Notes: generated from the sequence alone by a model not told the origin. Positions 34,866 through 46,717 are shown, counted from the stretch's first letter. The stretch: DNA of 64,000 nt from Bombardia bombarda (GCA_030512295.1 JAULSR010000009.1:496001-560000); one strand, 5' to 3'. Numbers and translations: made by a program.

Positions 34866-36851
34866 TCAGAGTTGATACTGTAATTGATCGGTGAGGCTCC
34901 TAGCTGCAGTGAAATCACTCGTGGAAGGATTTACATCCGATAGCCAAGACTCTATCCGCGGCGAGAGCTCGGGCGAGGCGCCAGAAGTCGTTTCATCCTC
35001 TCCTACATCATCTTCGTCAGATTCAGACATATCAAACCACTCGTGTTTCCATATGTCCTCTTCGTGCCGCGCGTAACCATCAAAGCGCAACCAACCAAAG
35101 ATACTTCGCGTTGCATTTTCCGAGATGGCCTCTCTCTTTCGGTCTAACTCTTCAAAGCAGATTCGCACAGGTCCTGCATCATCAAGAGCCTTTGTCAGTG
35201 AGCGATCTGAAAGACTCTGGCTGTCTGCCTCTTGCGACGACTGAAACTCAAATTTGTTGTCTTCACAGCCCCAGAGGATTCCTTTGTATTGAAGCTGATG
35301 ATCGTCGCATCCTTTGTGGGCTCGGACTTCAATGTCGACATCTTCGAAAGGGGTTGCACCGAACGGTTTCCACTGACACACGGGAATCCGAGCGTGATGG
35401 CCTGATTGAGAGAGGAAGAGAAGTCTACACTCGTCCGCACGCGACACGCATCCACCTGTGACGAGAGGTTTGGATACACGTTGCTGGATAAATGACTGAA
35501 CCGTTCCCGACCACACAGCGGAGGAAGGATCGATCGGTATCTGCCCAAAACGAACATCCTGCAGTAGCCTCTCCTGTAGACCCAGAATAAGGCTACCGAG
35601 CCACAGGAACGCCGCTCTAGGTGCCCGCTCCATGCACATGCGTCCAATAATGTATGGGTTGTGGCCAGCCAGGTGCTCGATCGCAGCCAAAGTTCCCTGA
35701 AGCCATGGAGTGATGGCGTTGCATTCAATGCTGGGTTCATAGAAGGCGCTTAACAACATAGGACGTATGCTTCTAGTGTTGCAGCTCAAGGTTAGAAGCT
35801 TGTCTATGTGATGGTGATGGTCCTTGTGCATCCAGTCATGCTGCAACCTGCCATCAGGACGGCCGATTGGAAGGTCCGTCGCATTCCTCCAGTCACTAAC
35901 GCTAGGAGCTGGTAGTCGTAAGGTGTGGAAGCCACTCATAGATGGTAGTAGAAGGACAGAAGCTAACGCAGCATGGCTCTGGTCCATAATATTGTGGCGC
36001 GTGCAGAAGTTGTCGAGATAGGTGCTGGCATCTGAGAACGATGCAGCCGGATGTGATAAAGGCAAATCATCGGGTGCGTGTAGCAAAACAAAACCTGGGC
36101 TTGGCTGCTGGAGATGGATTGACCAAGGCGACAAGGACGTATTCTGTTCAAGCTTCATGTGGGCTTGCCAGCCCTGGCCTGGCGCCAGAACGGCTGCCCA
36201 CCATCGAGCCTCTTCCGGACTCGCATTGCCAATATGGATGCTGATGAGGCTCTGCTTGTCTTTACATCTCGACATACCGTCGTGGCATGTTGCCCGGTTC
36301 TCGGTGTACGCAAGGGTGCAGGACCCGGGCATAATTTCCGTCCATCGAGCTGACAGAATGTATGTCCAAGCCAGTATAAGTATGGCAAGATAATCATTAT
36401 CTTGCGCAAAGCATGATGTGTAGGCAGGTTTGGCTTCGCCCATCTCAGAGATCGATAACGGAATCGGCTCCCTTACAGCAACCCTGATATGCACCGGCTG
36501 TCGAAATGATGGCAGTCCGGGACCACATGCAGCTGCCGTGGAGCCCCAAATAGAGGCACCGGTGGCTAGTGCTCCTCTCTTGTCATGCTTCAGGCTCAAG
36601 TTGCGTGGCAGGGACGGGTGTTGTCGGAAAACATCTCGAACAAAGAGTACATGGATTGGAAGCTTGGAGTTCTCGATGACGCGAAGGTAAAGCCGGGCCC
36701 AAGTCTTGAAACTCTCCTCGTAGATGGAACGGAACTGGTCGGCGCTTAGTCGGACTGCATCATGCATAGTGAACAGGAAGTGATGGGTGGTAGCTTGGAA
36801 TTTTGGTGAAAGCAGACGAGGGAGGAGGATGACGGCCAATTCATGGGCCAT
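34866..36851 (-). CDS. Large orphan protein of unknown function (661 residues)
   Basis: This is a single uninterrupted frame from the ATG at 36851 to a stop at 34866. There is no signal peptide and no clear membrane segments. The C-terminal ~50 residues are very acidic (DMSESDEDDVGEDE). The middle is Trp/His-rich with a HKDHHHHIDK cluster near residue 350. I recognise no catalytic motif. It resembles long uncharacterised fungal proteins, and conservation was not tested. Its integrity in a region full of wrecked genes suggests it is or was recently functional. It ends 126 bases from the LINE relic. Confidence 0.65.
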   Translation of the reverse strand: MAHELAVILLPRLLSPKFQATTHHFLFTMHDAVRLSADQFRSIYEESFKTWARLYLRVIENSKLPIHVLFVRDVFRQHPSLPRNLSLKHDKRGALATGASIWGSTAAACGPGLPSFRQPVHIRVAVREPIPLSISEMGEAKPAYTSCFAQDNDYLAILILAWTYILSARWTEIMPGSCTLAYTENRATCHDGMSRCKDKQSLISIHIGNASPEEARWWAAVLAPGQGWQAHMKLEQNTSLSPWSIHLQQPSPGFVLLHAPDDLPLSHPAASFSDASTYLDNFCTRHNIMDQSHAALASVLLLPSMSGFHTLRLPAPSVSDWRNATDLPIGRPDGRLQHDWMHKDHHHHIDKLLTLSCNTRSIRPMLLSAFYEPSIECNAITPWLQGTLAAIEHLAGHNPYIIGRMCMERAPRAAFLWLGSLILGLQERLLQDVRFGQIPIDPSSAVWSGTVQSFIQQRVSKPLVTGGCVSRADECRLLFLSQSGHHARIPVCQWKPFGATPFEDVDIEVRAHKGCDDHQLQYKGILWGCEDNKFEFQSSQEADSQSLSDRSLTKALDDAGPVRICFEELDRKREAISENATRSIFGWLRFDGYARHEEDIWKHEWFDMSESDEDDVGEDETTSGASPELSPRIESWLSDVNPSTSDFTAARSLTDQLQYQL

Positions 36852-37439
36852 CGGGGTGCCCAAATTATGTCAGCGATCGTCGGTCCGCACAGCCACAATC
36901 AACGACCGAAATATGGGGAGAGGATTAGTTCGTGGCGCAAATGGTAGATAGGATCAGGAAGCCTGAGTGAACTGCCTGGAAGTTGGAAGACAAAGACATG
37001 GACTGGATTGAGTGGGGTACCTGAGCAAGGAAGCGGTCAGAACCGGCAGAATAATGGGCCAATCAACTCACGCCCCAACCGTCGTGGTGAAGGGAAGCTT
37101 CCAGGCAAATCAATTGGCCACCAGGGCAGATCCGTGCCAAGGAGAGGCTTCCCTGTCCGGGACGCATTGGCGGCCATAAGCCCCGGAGCCTTAGCGCAAA
37201 GGCATGGACTTAACCCAATCGGGCGCTGACATTTAGATATGATGCTATCAAAGGCATCAGCTGGCTACCTTTAACGTGCCGTGTAAATCGGTCAACATGA
37301 TGAACCCGATTGTTGTTCTACAGCGGCTGCTTTGCGCCAACGGTTAGGATTTTGGTCAATATAGCTAACTCAAGAGAACTGCATTCGACCCTTCTCAGTA
37401 ACCTCAGCCCTCCTCTTATCCAAGGGGTGTCCCCACAGA
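36852..37439. other. Intergenic region
   Basis: No gene is recognised. The plus-strand frame at 37008-37229 is Arg/Gly-rich and motif-free. Confidence 0.4.
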
Positions 37440-38075
37440 TGTCTGTCATGGACCCCGCTCGTTCTATTCTCGCCAAAGTCAGGACAAAGCAAAAAACTCA
37501 CGGTGATAACCCCCGCGCCAAAAAGGCTCTCTGGTATGCCCCCTTGGGAAGGAGCCTTCTGCTTCTGGTACAAGACCAGCTTGCTTCTCTACTAGACTAC
37601 ACTGGTAGATGTTGGCTTCCATAAAGAGGAGCGAATCTCCGTCACTTGTGCGGGGCGATCTTCTCGGATCTTGAAAGACTTCCTGGAAGCCTGTCGACTT
37701 GAATACCTCAACGAATCAAAGAACAAGACGACCATCTATGGGCACTGCGATGATCGCTGGAGGAAGGAGAAAGCAGTGACTGCTCGGCCTCTTTCCACAG
37801 TTATTCTTGATGAAAAACAGAAGGAATCTCTGGTCAATGACCTTGGAGATTTTCTCGACCCTCAGACCAGACAGAGGATTCCGATAGCGACACAGACACG
37901 AGGCAACGAAGGAGAGAAGTGACTCTTTCAGGTCTTCTGAACGTCCTCGATGGTGTTGCATCTCAGGAAGATCGAGTTCTCGTCATGACAACCAATCATC
38001 CCCAAAAATTGGATCAAGCATTTGCTGCAAAGGTTCCGGAGTCCAAGTTCAGCCCGGCTGCTGCAATAGAGAACT
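37440..38075 (+). pseudogene. Internally deleted BCS1-like AAA ATPase gene
   Basis: The N-terminal BCS1_N part is clear: FWYKTSLLLY, VDVGFHKEERISVTCAGRSS, ILKDFLEACRLEYL, DDRWRKEKAVTARPLSTVIL and [12 protein letters not shown]. It is followed almost at once, in another frame, by [20 protein letters not shown] and [15 protein letters not shown], which belong after the Walker B region. The P-loop, Walker B and about 90-110 intervening residues are missing. Further damage includes a frame slip at the C run ~37541, an in-frame TAG at 37593-37595 and loss of the arginine-finger end. Family members are mitochondrial-membrane AAA proteins. This copy cannot bind ATP. Confidence 0.8.
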
Positions 38076-39054
38076 GCGGCAAATGGGTGGATGATCTCCT
38101 CCAGGAAAAGAAGGCAGTCTGCTGTCATGAAGGTTAAGCAATGCCACAGTCATTACTCGGTAATTTCCCTAAAGGCAACCTTGGCAGCATCAATTTCGGA
38201 GGTCCTCGCAAGGGGCTTTCGTGCCAATGGTGTAAATCGATCCATTGGAGCATGTGGGCGTGGCTCTGGTCCCGGGAGACCGCGGCGTTCGTCTGCAGTC
38301 GGTCATGACCCCCCAACCCCTGAGATTGGGAACCCAGAGGGAGTGGAGGCATACAGCCATCTTCATCTTGGTCCTTTTGTTTCATTAATCACGCGCTGTC
38401 CGGTGTGGTGGAGCTATTTCTCGCTGCGGTTTCGGGTCGCAAGCATAAATAGGACCTAGAATCCCCTCGCCATTCCTCGACGCCCCAGCTGCGATCTATC
38501 TTTACCTACTGTCTCATTTTATTTTGAACAAACATGGAAAAGCCTTCCTCAATATCAGATAACTGATGCCTACCTCCTGTCCACCCTGTCTTTATTTTGT
38601 GTCTCTCTTTTCATATACACCAAGTTCAACGCCGCCTGGTCGCAGAAGAAGTGCTTGAAGTACTTGACCGCAGCATGGATAGCCCTGGAGCTCTTGACCT
38701 TGACCCTTTTTTGCTCTTCGGACCATTTAGTACCGTGCATACCTTGAGCTACCCAACCGGTTACCTTATCCTTCCTTTCCCCAGCATCGATCACCGCACT
38801 GTCCCTGACCTGCAAATCACTCTTCTATGTATTCCAGCTGTTTCCAGCAGCTGCAAGGCGCAAAAAGCAGCTTCGTGATAAGACCAAGCTGGAGTCCCTT
38901 CTTGTGCTAGCAGTTGGGGAAGGACCTCTGCGCCCGCTACTTCTACTGCAACTTATAGTAGAATGAAAGCAGCAAAGAAAAGCGCATACAAGGACGGGAA
39001 TGAGAAACGGCAGGAACCCTAAGAAACCATTCCCCCACATATAGCTACCATGAA
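38076..39054. other. Intergenic region
   Basis: No gene is recognised. The right part is probably the trailer of the rhodopsin-domain gene. Confidence 0.4.
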
Positions 39055-40345
39055 TCAAACATGCAACCCCGGCCTCAAACTACTCGGCACAACCTTTTGT
39101 TCCTCCCTCCTCCTCTGCTGCCTGCTCTCCCCGCTCATCCCCTTGCTATTCAAGCTGCCGCCGTCGTCGACTGTCTCGCTCACGTGCACCTCGCTTGTGA
39201 CATAGATATTATCGAGCACAAACTCCTCCGAGTCGCCGTCGCCGAGCCCGGGCCGGCTCCGGCTGCCGTCCTTGTTCTTGAGCTTGTCGAAGCCGCGGGC
39301 GCTGCTGCTGGTGCCGTAGCCCGAGGCGTAGCCGCCGGTGCCGTTCCCTGAAGAGGCGCCGAGCTTGGAGCGCGTCGTGGTGCAGAGCGGCCACATGGTG
39401 CCGAGCATGGGCATGCTGACGCACAGGATGGCCGAATTGATCTCGAAGCAGGACCAGAAGTCGGCCCAGATCATGGTGCCCGTCAGGTTGGTCAAATCGA
39501 GCTGGGTGAGGGCGTGGATGCGGATGATGGAGACTATGGAGACTCTGTGTTTTGTGTCAGTGGTTGGTAGGTTGGGTGGGGGGGGTAACAAAAGAACAAA
39601 AGGGGGGCAGGTGTAAACAAAAAGGGGTACTTGCATCAAGCCAATCAGAAAGACACCCGTCAACCCCACCTTGGCCGGTACAGACATGCTCAGCCCCCAC
39701 ACCGTCCTGATGGGCAGCGTCAAGATCAAGACGTCGGTGACGACATTGAAGGCGCCGATGGCGATGAAGCTGGCGACCTGGTTGCCGCACTCGCCCTTGA
39801 CCAGGGGGTCGTAGGTGGCGGCAAAGGGGCGGCAGATCAGAAAGACCTGCAGGATGTTGCCCAGGCTCCAGAGCCCGACAAAGGCCATGACCAGCTTGAC
39901 CGCCAGCCGCAGCCCCTGGTTGACGAAGACGCGCAGGTAGAACATCATGACGGAGAGCTTGATGGTGGAGATGGCGACGGAGAAGATGAGCTCGTAGGCG
40001 ACGAGCATCTGGAGGATGACTTTCAGGTTGGGGAGCGTCTCGGTGATGGGGTAGCCGACGCCCACTTTGGAGTCTGTGTGGTACTCGATACACATGTCAG
40101 CACGATTGGATAGAGACTGGGCAGACTAAGTACTGACACATTCCCTGCAGGACCAACATGCCAATGCCCTGGGGCACCGACGCGATGATCAGGTAGTCAT
40201 CCCACCACAGGCGGGCGCCCGACATGAAGCGTGTGACGATACGCAGGCAGACGCATCCTGTCGCCAGAAAGGTGAGGACGGTGTTGACGATCAGGTGGGC
40301 CTGCACCTGCGGGAGGGTTTCGAAGTAGATGTAGTCTACCCCCAT
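39055..40345 (-). CDS. Fungal rhodopsin-domain (PTH11-like) membrane protein; exons 40138-40345 and 39055-40073
   Basis: It starts MGVDYIYFETLPQVQ at 40345. Intron 1 (GTCAGT to CACAG) joins LVLQGMY to SKVGVGYPITE. Seven hydrophobic segments follow, with the family pattern RLWWDDYLIIAS, TIKLSVMMFYLRVF and CRPFAATYDP. Later come NVVTDVLILTLPIRTVW, IVSIIRIHALTQ and the last helix with a conserved Glu (WSCFEINSAILCVSMPMLG). The tail is Ser/Gly-rich and cytosolic. Members are plasma-membrane proteins, some acting as surface sensors. A C-rich stretch at ~39545-39630 looks like a second intron (GTACCC...ACAG), yet removing its 86 bases breaks frame while keeping it does not. The structure there is unresolved. 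Confidence 0.82.
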
Positions 40346-42028
40346 CGTCGCTGGCTGGTTGTGTGTAATTATGCTAGGCCTGCTGGCAATATCGAATGGT
40401 TGGCGGCAGCCGAGTAGACGGCATTTGACTCCCCCCCACAAGGACGGGAACGGCTGACTTGATGTGGACTGACACTGACTTTGATAGCAGCGGGATGTGG
40501 GAGTAAGTAGACTAAGTGCTGGTATATTTTGCTACCTTTGCCTGACAGCTGGTCATTTACCCTCCCCACACAAGTCAGAAATCGGATGGGAGAAGAAGAA
40601 AGGAGAGTCGCATTGCTGGCAGGCAAGTAGATGAACATCAAGCGGGATAGCGTCCCTGCGTGCATATAGCCTCCTGCAAGTTGGCCGTTTTATCTTTCCC
40701 CATGTCGGCTTGGTCTGTGGGATGTCCGCATCGGTGTGGAGAAGGCAGAGAAAAAAAAACCTAGTCCCAATCCCAGACCGATGTGAAGATCGACATGGCT
40801 GTCACTACTGACACTGCTTATTGACACACACAATATCACTACGCTGGGGCGGGAGCAGTCTAGTCAACAAGAAACCCCACACCCACCATTCATCAGTGTC
40901 GCAGTTGACTTTTGACGACGACGCGCGTGGCGACCCTGGGATCCATTTTCTTGCAAGCTGGCCGGCTCAAACAGAAGGTCTAGCTCCAGGCAGGCACACG
41001 AGAAGTCCACGAGCCATCTTCTGTACAAAAGGACTGTCGACATAAGAACGCACCTGGAGACTCCAACGGTTTTGCTGATGGTACCTCGGTAAGCGACTAT
41101 CCACCTTTGGGAAGAGTGGATGGGGAGAATGTATGTTTCAACCGGGACCACGGGTGCGGGAGTGGCGTAGTGCCACCCGCGCTGGGGTCGCTCTGTCGGC
41201 ATTTCTTTCGAGACAATACTAAAATGCGGCTCCGCATAGTCGGTAAAGCTGAAATGCCGGCCTAGACAGTATCTGAGTATTCGAGCGGCGGTCTTCATTT
41301 AAAGCATAGGAGCGCATGCAGTAGCACGCAATCTAGACCGTTTGGTTTTAAAAGAAGCAAAAATCGAGACTGTTGCCAAGCACGAAATGCCGAAGGCTCG
41401 AAGCAAGATCGACACCCTGTACTCCACCGGGCGCAGATTTCGGATGGAGTCTGGGAAATTTCGCCCAGAAGCATGTTTTTTTTTCCCTCCTTGGTCTCGT
41501 CGCTGCTCGCGACCCTAGACGCTGCTAGCTCCCAAGTAGCTCGCCCTCTAGCCCGGTACTCCATATTTCGCCATATTGGTTGCAGCCAAGAACCCCCGAT
41601 TGGACCTGACGAGGTAGTTAGCCGTTTTATCTATGCGATTCCTGATTTCGAATGGCAGCTAGCTTTTGCTGTGGTTTGACTGATTGCGTGCTAGTAGTCA
41701 TCGCACGATGCGTCAATCCCTCCCGCTTTCGCGAGCTGCACAACCCCCTCTCGCAATGATAGCGGTGGGCTCTGGTGGATGTCGACCTTGGCCAACTGCA
41801 CTTGCTCAAATACTTTGATTAGTTCCTGGCTCGAGGATCGAGAGCTTCCCCTTTTCATGTCATCTGTTGTCGTCAAAGAGTTTTTGTGTGACATGAACCC
41901 CCTGAGTGCCCAGACCACAGACCACAGACCACGGCCAATCAAATTGCTTACGTTTGTTTACTTTAACCCCCTAATCCAAAGGATCACAGAAATCTTGAAG
42001 AAAGAGTAAAAGGGCAGAACAGCACGCC
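40346..42028. other. 1.7 kb without supported genes
   Basis: Short frames only. The part before 42029 is likely the promoter and leader of the GMC oxidoreductase gene. Confidence 0.4.
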
Positions 42029-44060
42029 ATGGCTATTTCAACCACTCAAAAGCTCGGGCTCGACACCCCGTTTGATTACATTGTTGTCGGAGGCGGTACT
42101 GCTGGACTTGTGGTGGCTGCCCGGCTCAGCGAGGACAGCGATGTCAGGGTCTTGGTAGTCGAGGCGGGTGCTGACCGCTCAACTGACCCCCTGGTCCTGA
42201 CGCCGGGTCTGGTGGCCGCCGTTTACGGAAAGGATGAGTACGACTGGAACTTTAGCTCTGTTCCCCAGGTTAGTTTGAGCTTCCAGTCTTAGTTTGGTGA
42301 TGATCGTCGTCTTGGTAATCATTCAAACCGTGATACTGACACAATGTCTCCAGCCCCACCTCAACAACCGCTCCATCAACCAAGCCCGCGGCAAGATGCT
42401 GGGCGGCTCCTCGGCTCTCAACTTCATGATGCTCGTCTACCCGTCCAGGGGTATCATCGACGCCTGGGCCGGCCTGGGTAACAAAGGCTGGGATTTTGAC
42501 TCGCTGGCGCCCTACTTTCGCAAGTTCGGGACAGTACACACACCGCCCCAGACGGCCCGCGACGTAGTGGGACTCACATATCACAACGACGGCCTGTCCC
42601 CTGAGTCCAAGACCCCCGAATCCAAGACCAGCGCCAACAACGGCCCCGTCCAGGTCTCCTTCAGCGAGGGCTACGGCCCCACCAACAAGGCATGGATGGA
42701 CGCCTTTGCCGCCCAGGGGTTTGCCGTCAGCGCCGACCCGCGCGAGGGCAACGCCATCGGCGCCTTCCAGAACCCCGCCTCCATCGACCCCGTCACCAAG
42801 ACCCGCAGCTTCGCCGCCACGGCCTACTACACCCCCGAGGTCGCCGCCCGGCCCAACCTCGTCGTCCTCACCGAGACCACCGTCAACCGTATCCTCTTCT
42901 CCGCCCCCTCATCCGCAGCCGACGAGCCCACCGCGACCGGCGTCGAGCTGACCACCAGGCCCAACGAGACCCTCACCGTGTCCGTCGTGCCCTCAGGCGG
43001 CGAGGTGATCCTCGCCGCCGGCGCGCTGCACTCCCCCGCCGTCCTCGAGCACTCCGGCATCGGCTCCCCCGCCGTGCTCAACCCCCTTTCCATCCCCGTC
43101 CTCGTCGCCAACCCCTCCGTCGGCGAGAACATGCAGGACCACCCCATCGTCTGCCAGTCGTTCGAAGTCGCCGACGGCATCCCCTCGGCCGACGCGCTGC
43201 GCGACCCGACCATCCTCGCCGCCCTCGCCAACCTACACGCCACGCAGGCCGGCGCCGGCCCCCTCGGCCAGTCGGTCGTGTCGGTCGCCTACACGCCCGT
43301 CGTCGACGGCTCCGGCCGTCTCCCCGCGGCCGCGGTCCAGGCCCTCTTCGCCGAGCACGCGTCCACCGCCCTCCCCCAACCCTCCCAACAGGCCGTGCGC
43401 GCGCTCCTCTCCTCCTCCGCCGACGTGCCCGCGCCGGCCTTCCAGTACCTGCTCTTCCCCTCCCAGATCACCATCTCCGACACGCCCCGGAGCATGGCCG
43501 AGTACATCGTGCCCAGCGAGCCGCAGAACTTCATCACCATCATGACCGTGCTCAACCACCCCTTCTCGCGCGGCTCCGTGCACATCGCATCGCCATCTCC
43601 CGCGGCGCTGCCGCGGTGGGACCCGCGGTATAACAGCAACCCGCTCGACATGGAGCTGCTCGCGCGCGGCGTGCAGTTTGTCGAGCGGCTGGTGGCGCCC
43701 GGGTCGCCGCTGGCGGGCGTGCTGAAGCGAGAGGGCGGACGCAGGCTGCCGGGCATCGTCAGCGACGTGGGCGAGGGCGACCTGGAGAAGAGCAGGGAGA
43801 TTGTGCGGCAGCGGCAGATCAGCGTGTTCCACGTGTCGGGCAGCTGCGCGATGCTGCCGCGGGAGCAGGGCGGCGTGGTGGACGAGCGGCTGCGGGTGTA
43901 TGGCGTCAAGGGGGTGCGCGTGGTGGACGCGAGCGTGTTCCCGCTGGAGCCGGCGGGGAATATCCAGAGCGTGGTGTATGCCGTGGCGGAGCGCGCGGCG
44001 GATGTGATCAAGGAGGATCGGAGGGCGGGGGGCGTGAATGGGCGTGTTGTTGTAATGTGA
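42029..44060 (+). CDS. GMC-family FAD oxidoreductase (exons 42029-42268, 42354-44060)
   Basis: The gene encodes 648 residues with an intact frame. The FAD-binding fold opens at VVGGGTAGLVVAARLSE (residues ~19-35). The second GMC signature follows (GKMLGGSSALNFMML), then AAGALHSPAVLEHSGIG. The C-terminal substrate part holds FHVSGSCAM (His573) and VFPLEPAGNIQSVVYA (Asn616), giving the His/Asn catalytic pair of the family. This suggests an alcohol or aldehyde oxidase/dehydrogenase like aryl-alcohol or choline types; the substrate is unknown. No signal peptide is evident, so it is probably intracellular. Exon 2 is very GC-rich with strong C at third positions. The intron is 85 bases with GTTAGT and CTCCAG ends. 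It lies on the plus strand, tail to tail with the amidase. Confidence 0.92.
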
Positions 44061-44401
44061 GATGGGCGTGGTTTTGCTTGGTGGACCTGACAGCTACGCT
44101 CCTTCATAAGCATCAACTAATTACGGATTGGTTTGGCAAACCAATCAGCATATCCCACATTTTGCGGATGTCATGACGCAGTGGTCAATTGCTGTGGACA
44201 GAACCGCCGCACGTTGTAATACATGTTGGCCAGGTTGAGGTGACACCATCCCGGACCCAGGAGCTTCAATGTGAACTGCCATTCTGTTACCTAGACCTAC
44301 TCTCCCCGCTGCCCTCCGGTCTGCTATCAGCCACTATGCCCAAATTTTCATTCTATAATTAATTACCCCAACCTCACACCTCTTCGACAAGATTCCATGG
44401 T
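44061..44401. other. Convergent spacer between GMC and amidase genes
   Basis: 341 bases between two stop codons. No gene is seen. Confidence 0.5.
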
Positions 44402-46717
44402 TCAAAGTGAGGTTTCAGACTTGTCAACCCAGTCTACAAGCTGCGGTGGCGGCTTCCGGGGACCAAACAAGGCTTCCCATGCACCCATGACGCCGATGAT
44501 CAGGTCTTCCCGGCCCTTTGGAGCTACCATGGCCAACCCGAACGGTCGGCCGTTGAACTGAGCATACCCTAGAGGAAGAGTTCCGACGGGGTAGCCGGCC
44601 CAATCGTAGACGGTTATGCATCGGCCGGTCGGGGCTCCGATGATGACGTCGACGTCGTATTTCTCAAAGGCCGCGTCCAGACCGAGAACCTTGTTGTTGT
44701 GATATGCTGTCTTGCAGTATTCGGCGTATTGCTCGCGACTTGTGCTGTTCATGTTGGCGACGGCCTGTTCGAGGGTGTCCTGGCCAGGGTATTCTTTCAG
44801 GATTTCAAATGTTAGCCGTGGTGGTCATTGGTAGTGTAGGCAATATGATGAGAGAAATTGAAACAGGGGTAATGGATTGATTACCTGGCGGCATCGCTTG
44901 ATCAGCGTGCTTCGTGTTATAGTCGACAAGGTCTGGCAAAGTGCGAACTGGGGGTTCGATCAAACCAGCGGTGAACTCCTCGAACCCGGCCGGAAAGTCA
45001 TGCCCTGATTTGTGTCCCGGGATGTTAGAAACGACTATTTGCAACATGTTGTTCATGTGTTTTCGATCTACTTACAGATAATATTTGTTAATTGCTTGTC
45101 GTCCTCACTGCTGACTCTTCTTAGGCTGATATTTCGTGTCATGATGGCGCCTGCGGCTTCGATCTTGTCCAAGGCGGCGCTGAACTCGGAAATCTTTGAG
45201 CAAGTGCCAAGTCAGCAGCGGTTACATGTGTTTGAAGACACGAGAATGACTTTACATATTGTTTATTGTAGTCTTTGTTTGGCTTGACCGCACCTGGACC
45301 CGATGCCCATTCCACAGGGTCAAGAAACCCAATTTTCAGTCCCTTGAAAGACCTTCCTAGAAACTTGGTAAAGTCGTTCTGTTCGAGCAGAACATTGAGC
45401 ATCAGGGCAGAATCTTCTGGGCTCTTGGTCATGGCACCGAGTGCGTCGGAAGGGCGAGTATACGGCAAGACCCCCCGCCAAGATATGGCGCCGGGAGAAA
45501 GCTTGATGGAGTACAAGGCCGCTCGATCGCTCGGCATCGTGATGGAACCGTCAGATTCCGTGCCCAATGCAACTGGGGTCATGCCTGCTGAGACGGAAAC
45601 GGCACTACCAGTGGAGGAGCCACCGGGGTTCTGGATGAATTATTCGTTGTCGTTAGCAACGCTCAGAAATATTAGAAGACATACGTAGCAACCAATCGAA
45701 ATTCTTACACTATGACCAAGCCAGCTATCTCCGGGAGCGCAACCTCCAACGACGTATGCCGACTGAGTTTGGCTGTCCGATGTTAGCTTTTATCTCAGCC
45801 CAAGGGTGCCATCCTGGCAGGTAGAACTTGCCCTCCCGCTGTTGAGTACCCGGCAGGGCTCTTGGAAGTTCTTGATGATGCAAGTTCCTGGGGTAGCCTC
45901 CGTGTTAGCAGGAAGCTGTGCTGGCATGCTATGTGGATACAAAGCCCTTACAGAGAGATTTGCTTTTCCAATGAGGATCATGCCAGCATCGATGAGCTAC
46001 AAGGGCGAGTGATTATGTTAGCTACGTAAATTCCCCCCTGGCGTCCACGGTCAAGCACATGTAGTAGACACATGTAGTAGACACATGTAGTAGACACATG
46101 TAGTAGACTTACCTTTTGCACGATGTCGGCATTGTCTTTGGCAAGCGAATTCTTCAGCGCGTATGTGCCACATGAAGTTGGCATCCCAAGGGATGCCGCG
46201 GATGACATGGTATCCTGTCGTTGATGTGAGCCCGTAGCTGGGGAAATCGGTGACATGAACCAAGTAGGAGACTACCTTTGCAATGAAAGGAATTCCATGG
46301 AGACGACTGCGGCAATTGCCTCTGACTCTCTCTTCGTCCAATCCCTTTGCGATCTCCAGAGCGGTCTGCTCTGGTACTACGGAGATGAGGGCATGCAGCT
46401 TCAATCCATCATGATTGTGGCGCTTGATCTGGGCAGTGTATGCCTTGACAAGATCGACGCTGGTCAACTTTCCTTCATCTAGAAGCCTAGAGATGTCGCC
46501 CAGGGTCGATGTCAAGACATTGAACTGGGCGGTGGTGGGCTTTCGAAAATCTGGCAAGATTTTAGACTGGGACGATTTGGTGCGGTTTTGCATGAACAGG
46601 GAGGAGGAGGAGCATTCGAGGCTCGCGCTTACAATTCATGACGGCTTTAGCAGTTACGGTAAGCAAGCTGGCACCGAGAAGACGTAGGAGCAGGCGACGC
46701 AACTTGAAGAGCTGCAT
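44402..46717 (-). CDS. Amidase-signature enzyme, ten exons
   Basis: Exons (minus strand): 46633-46717, 46276-46550, 46113-46214, 45952-45996, 45828-45887, 45709-45762, 45256-45630, 45076-45193, 44885-45004, 44402-44793. All ends are GT-AG and the sum is exactly 542 codons. Exon 1 encodes a hydrophobic leader (LLLRLLGASLLTVTAKAV), so the enzyme is probably secreted or vacuolar. The Ser-cisSer-Lys set is present: Lys120 (GIPFIAKD), Ser212/213 (GGSSTGSA) and Ser236 (GTESDGSI). This matches amidase-signature hydrolases acting on carboxamides; the substrate is unknown. Intron 3 begins with four copies of a 13-bp repeat. It is divergent from the CmcJ-like gene, 542 bases apart. Confidence 0.92.
46057..46108. 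repeat. 13-bp minisatellite inside amidase intron 3
   Basis: There are four perfect copies of ACATGTAGTAGAC. The array begins four bases inside the intron, next to the GTAAGT donor on the minus strand. Confidence 0.9.

Noticed and set aside
42692..43633. Long Arg/Pro-rich frame overlapping the GMC gene
   Set aside because: It is a GC-driven shadow frame of the GMC oxidoreductase coding sequence with no domain of its own.
43233..44116. Minus-strand frames opposite the GMC gene
   Set aside because: They are antisense shadows caused by strong GC bias at third codon positions.
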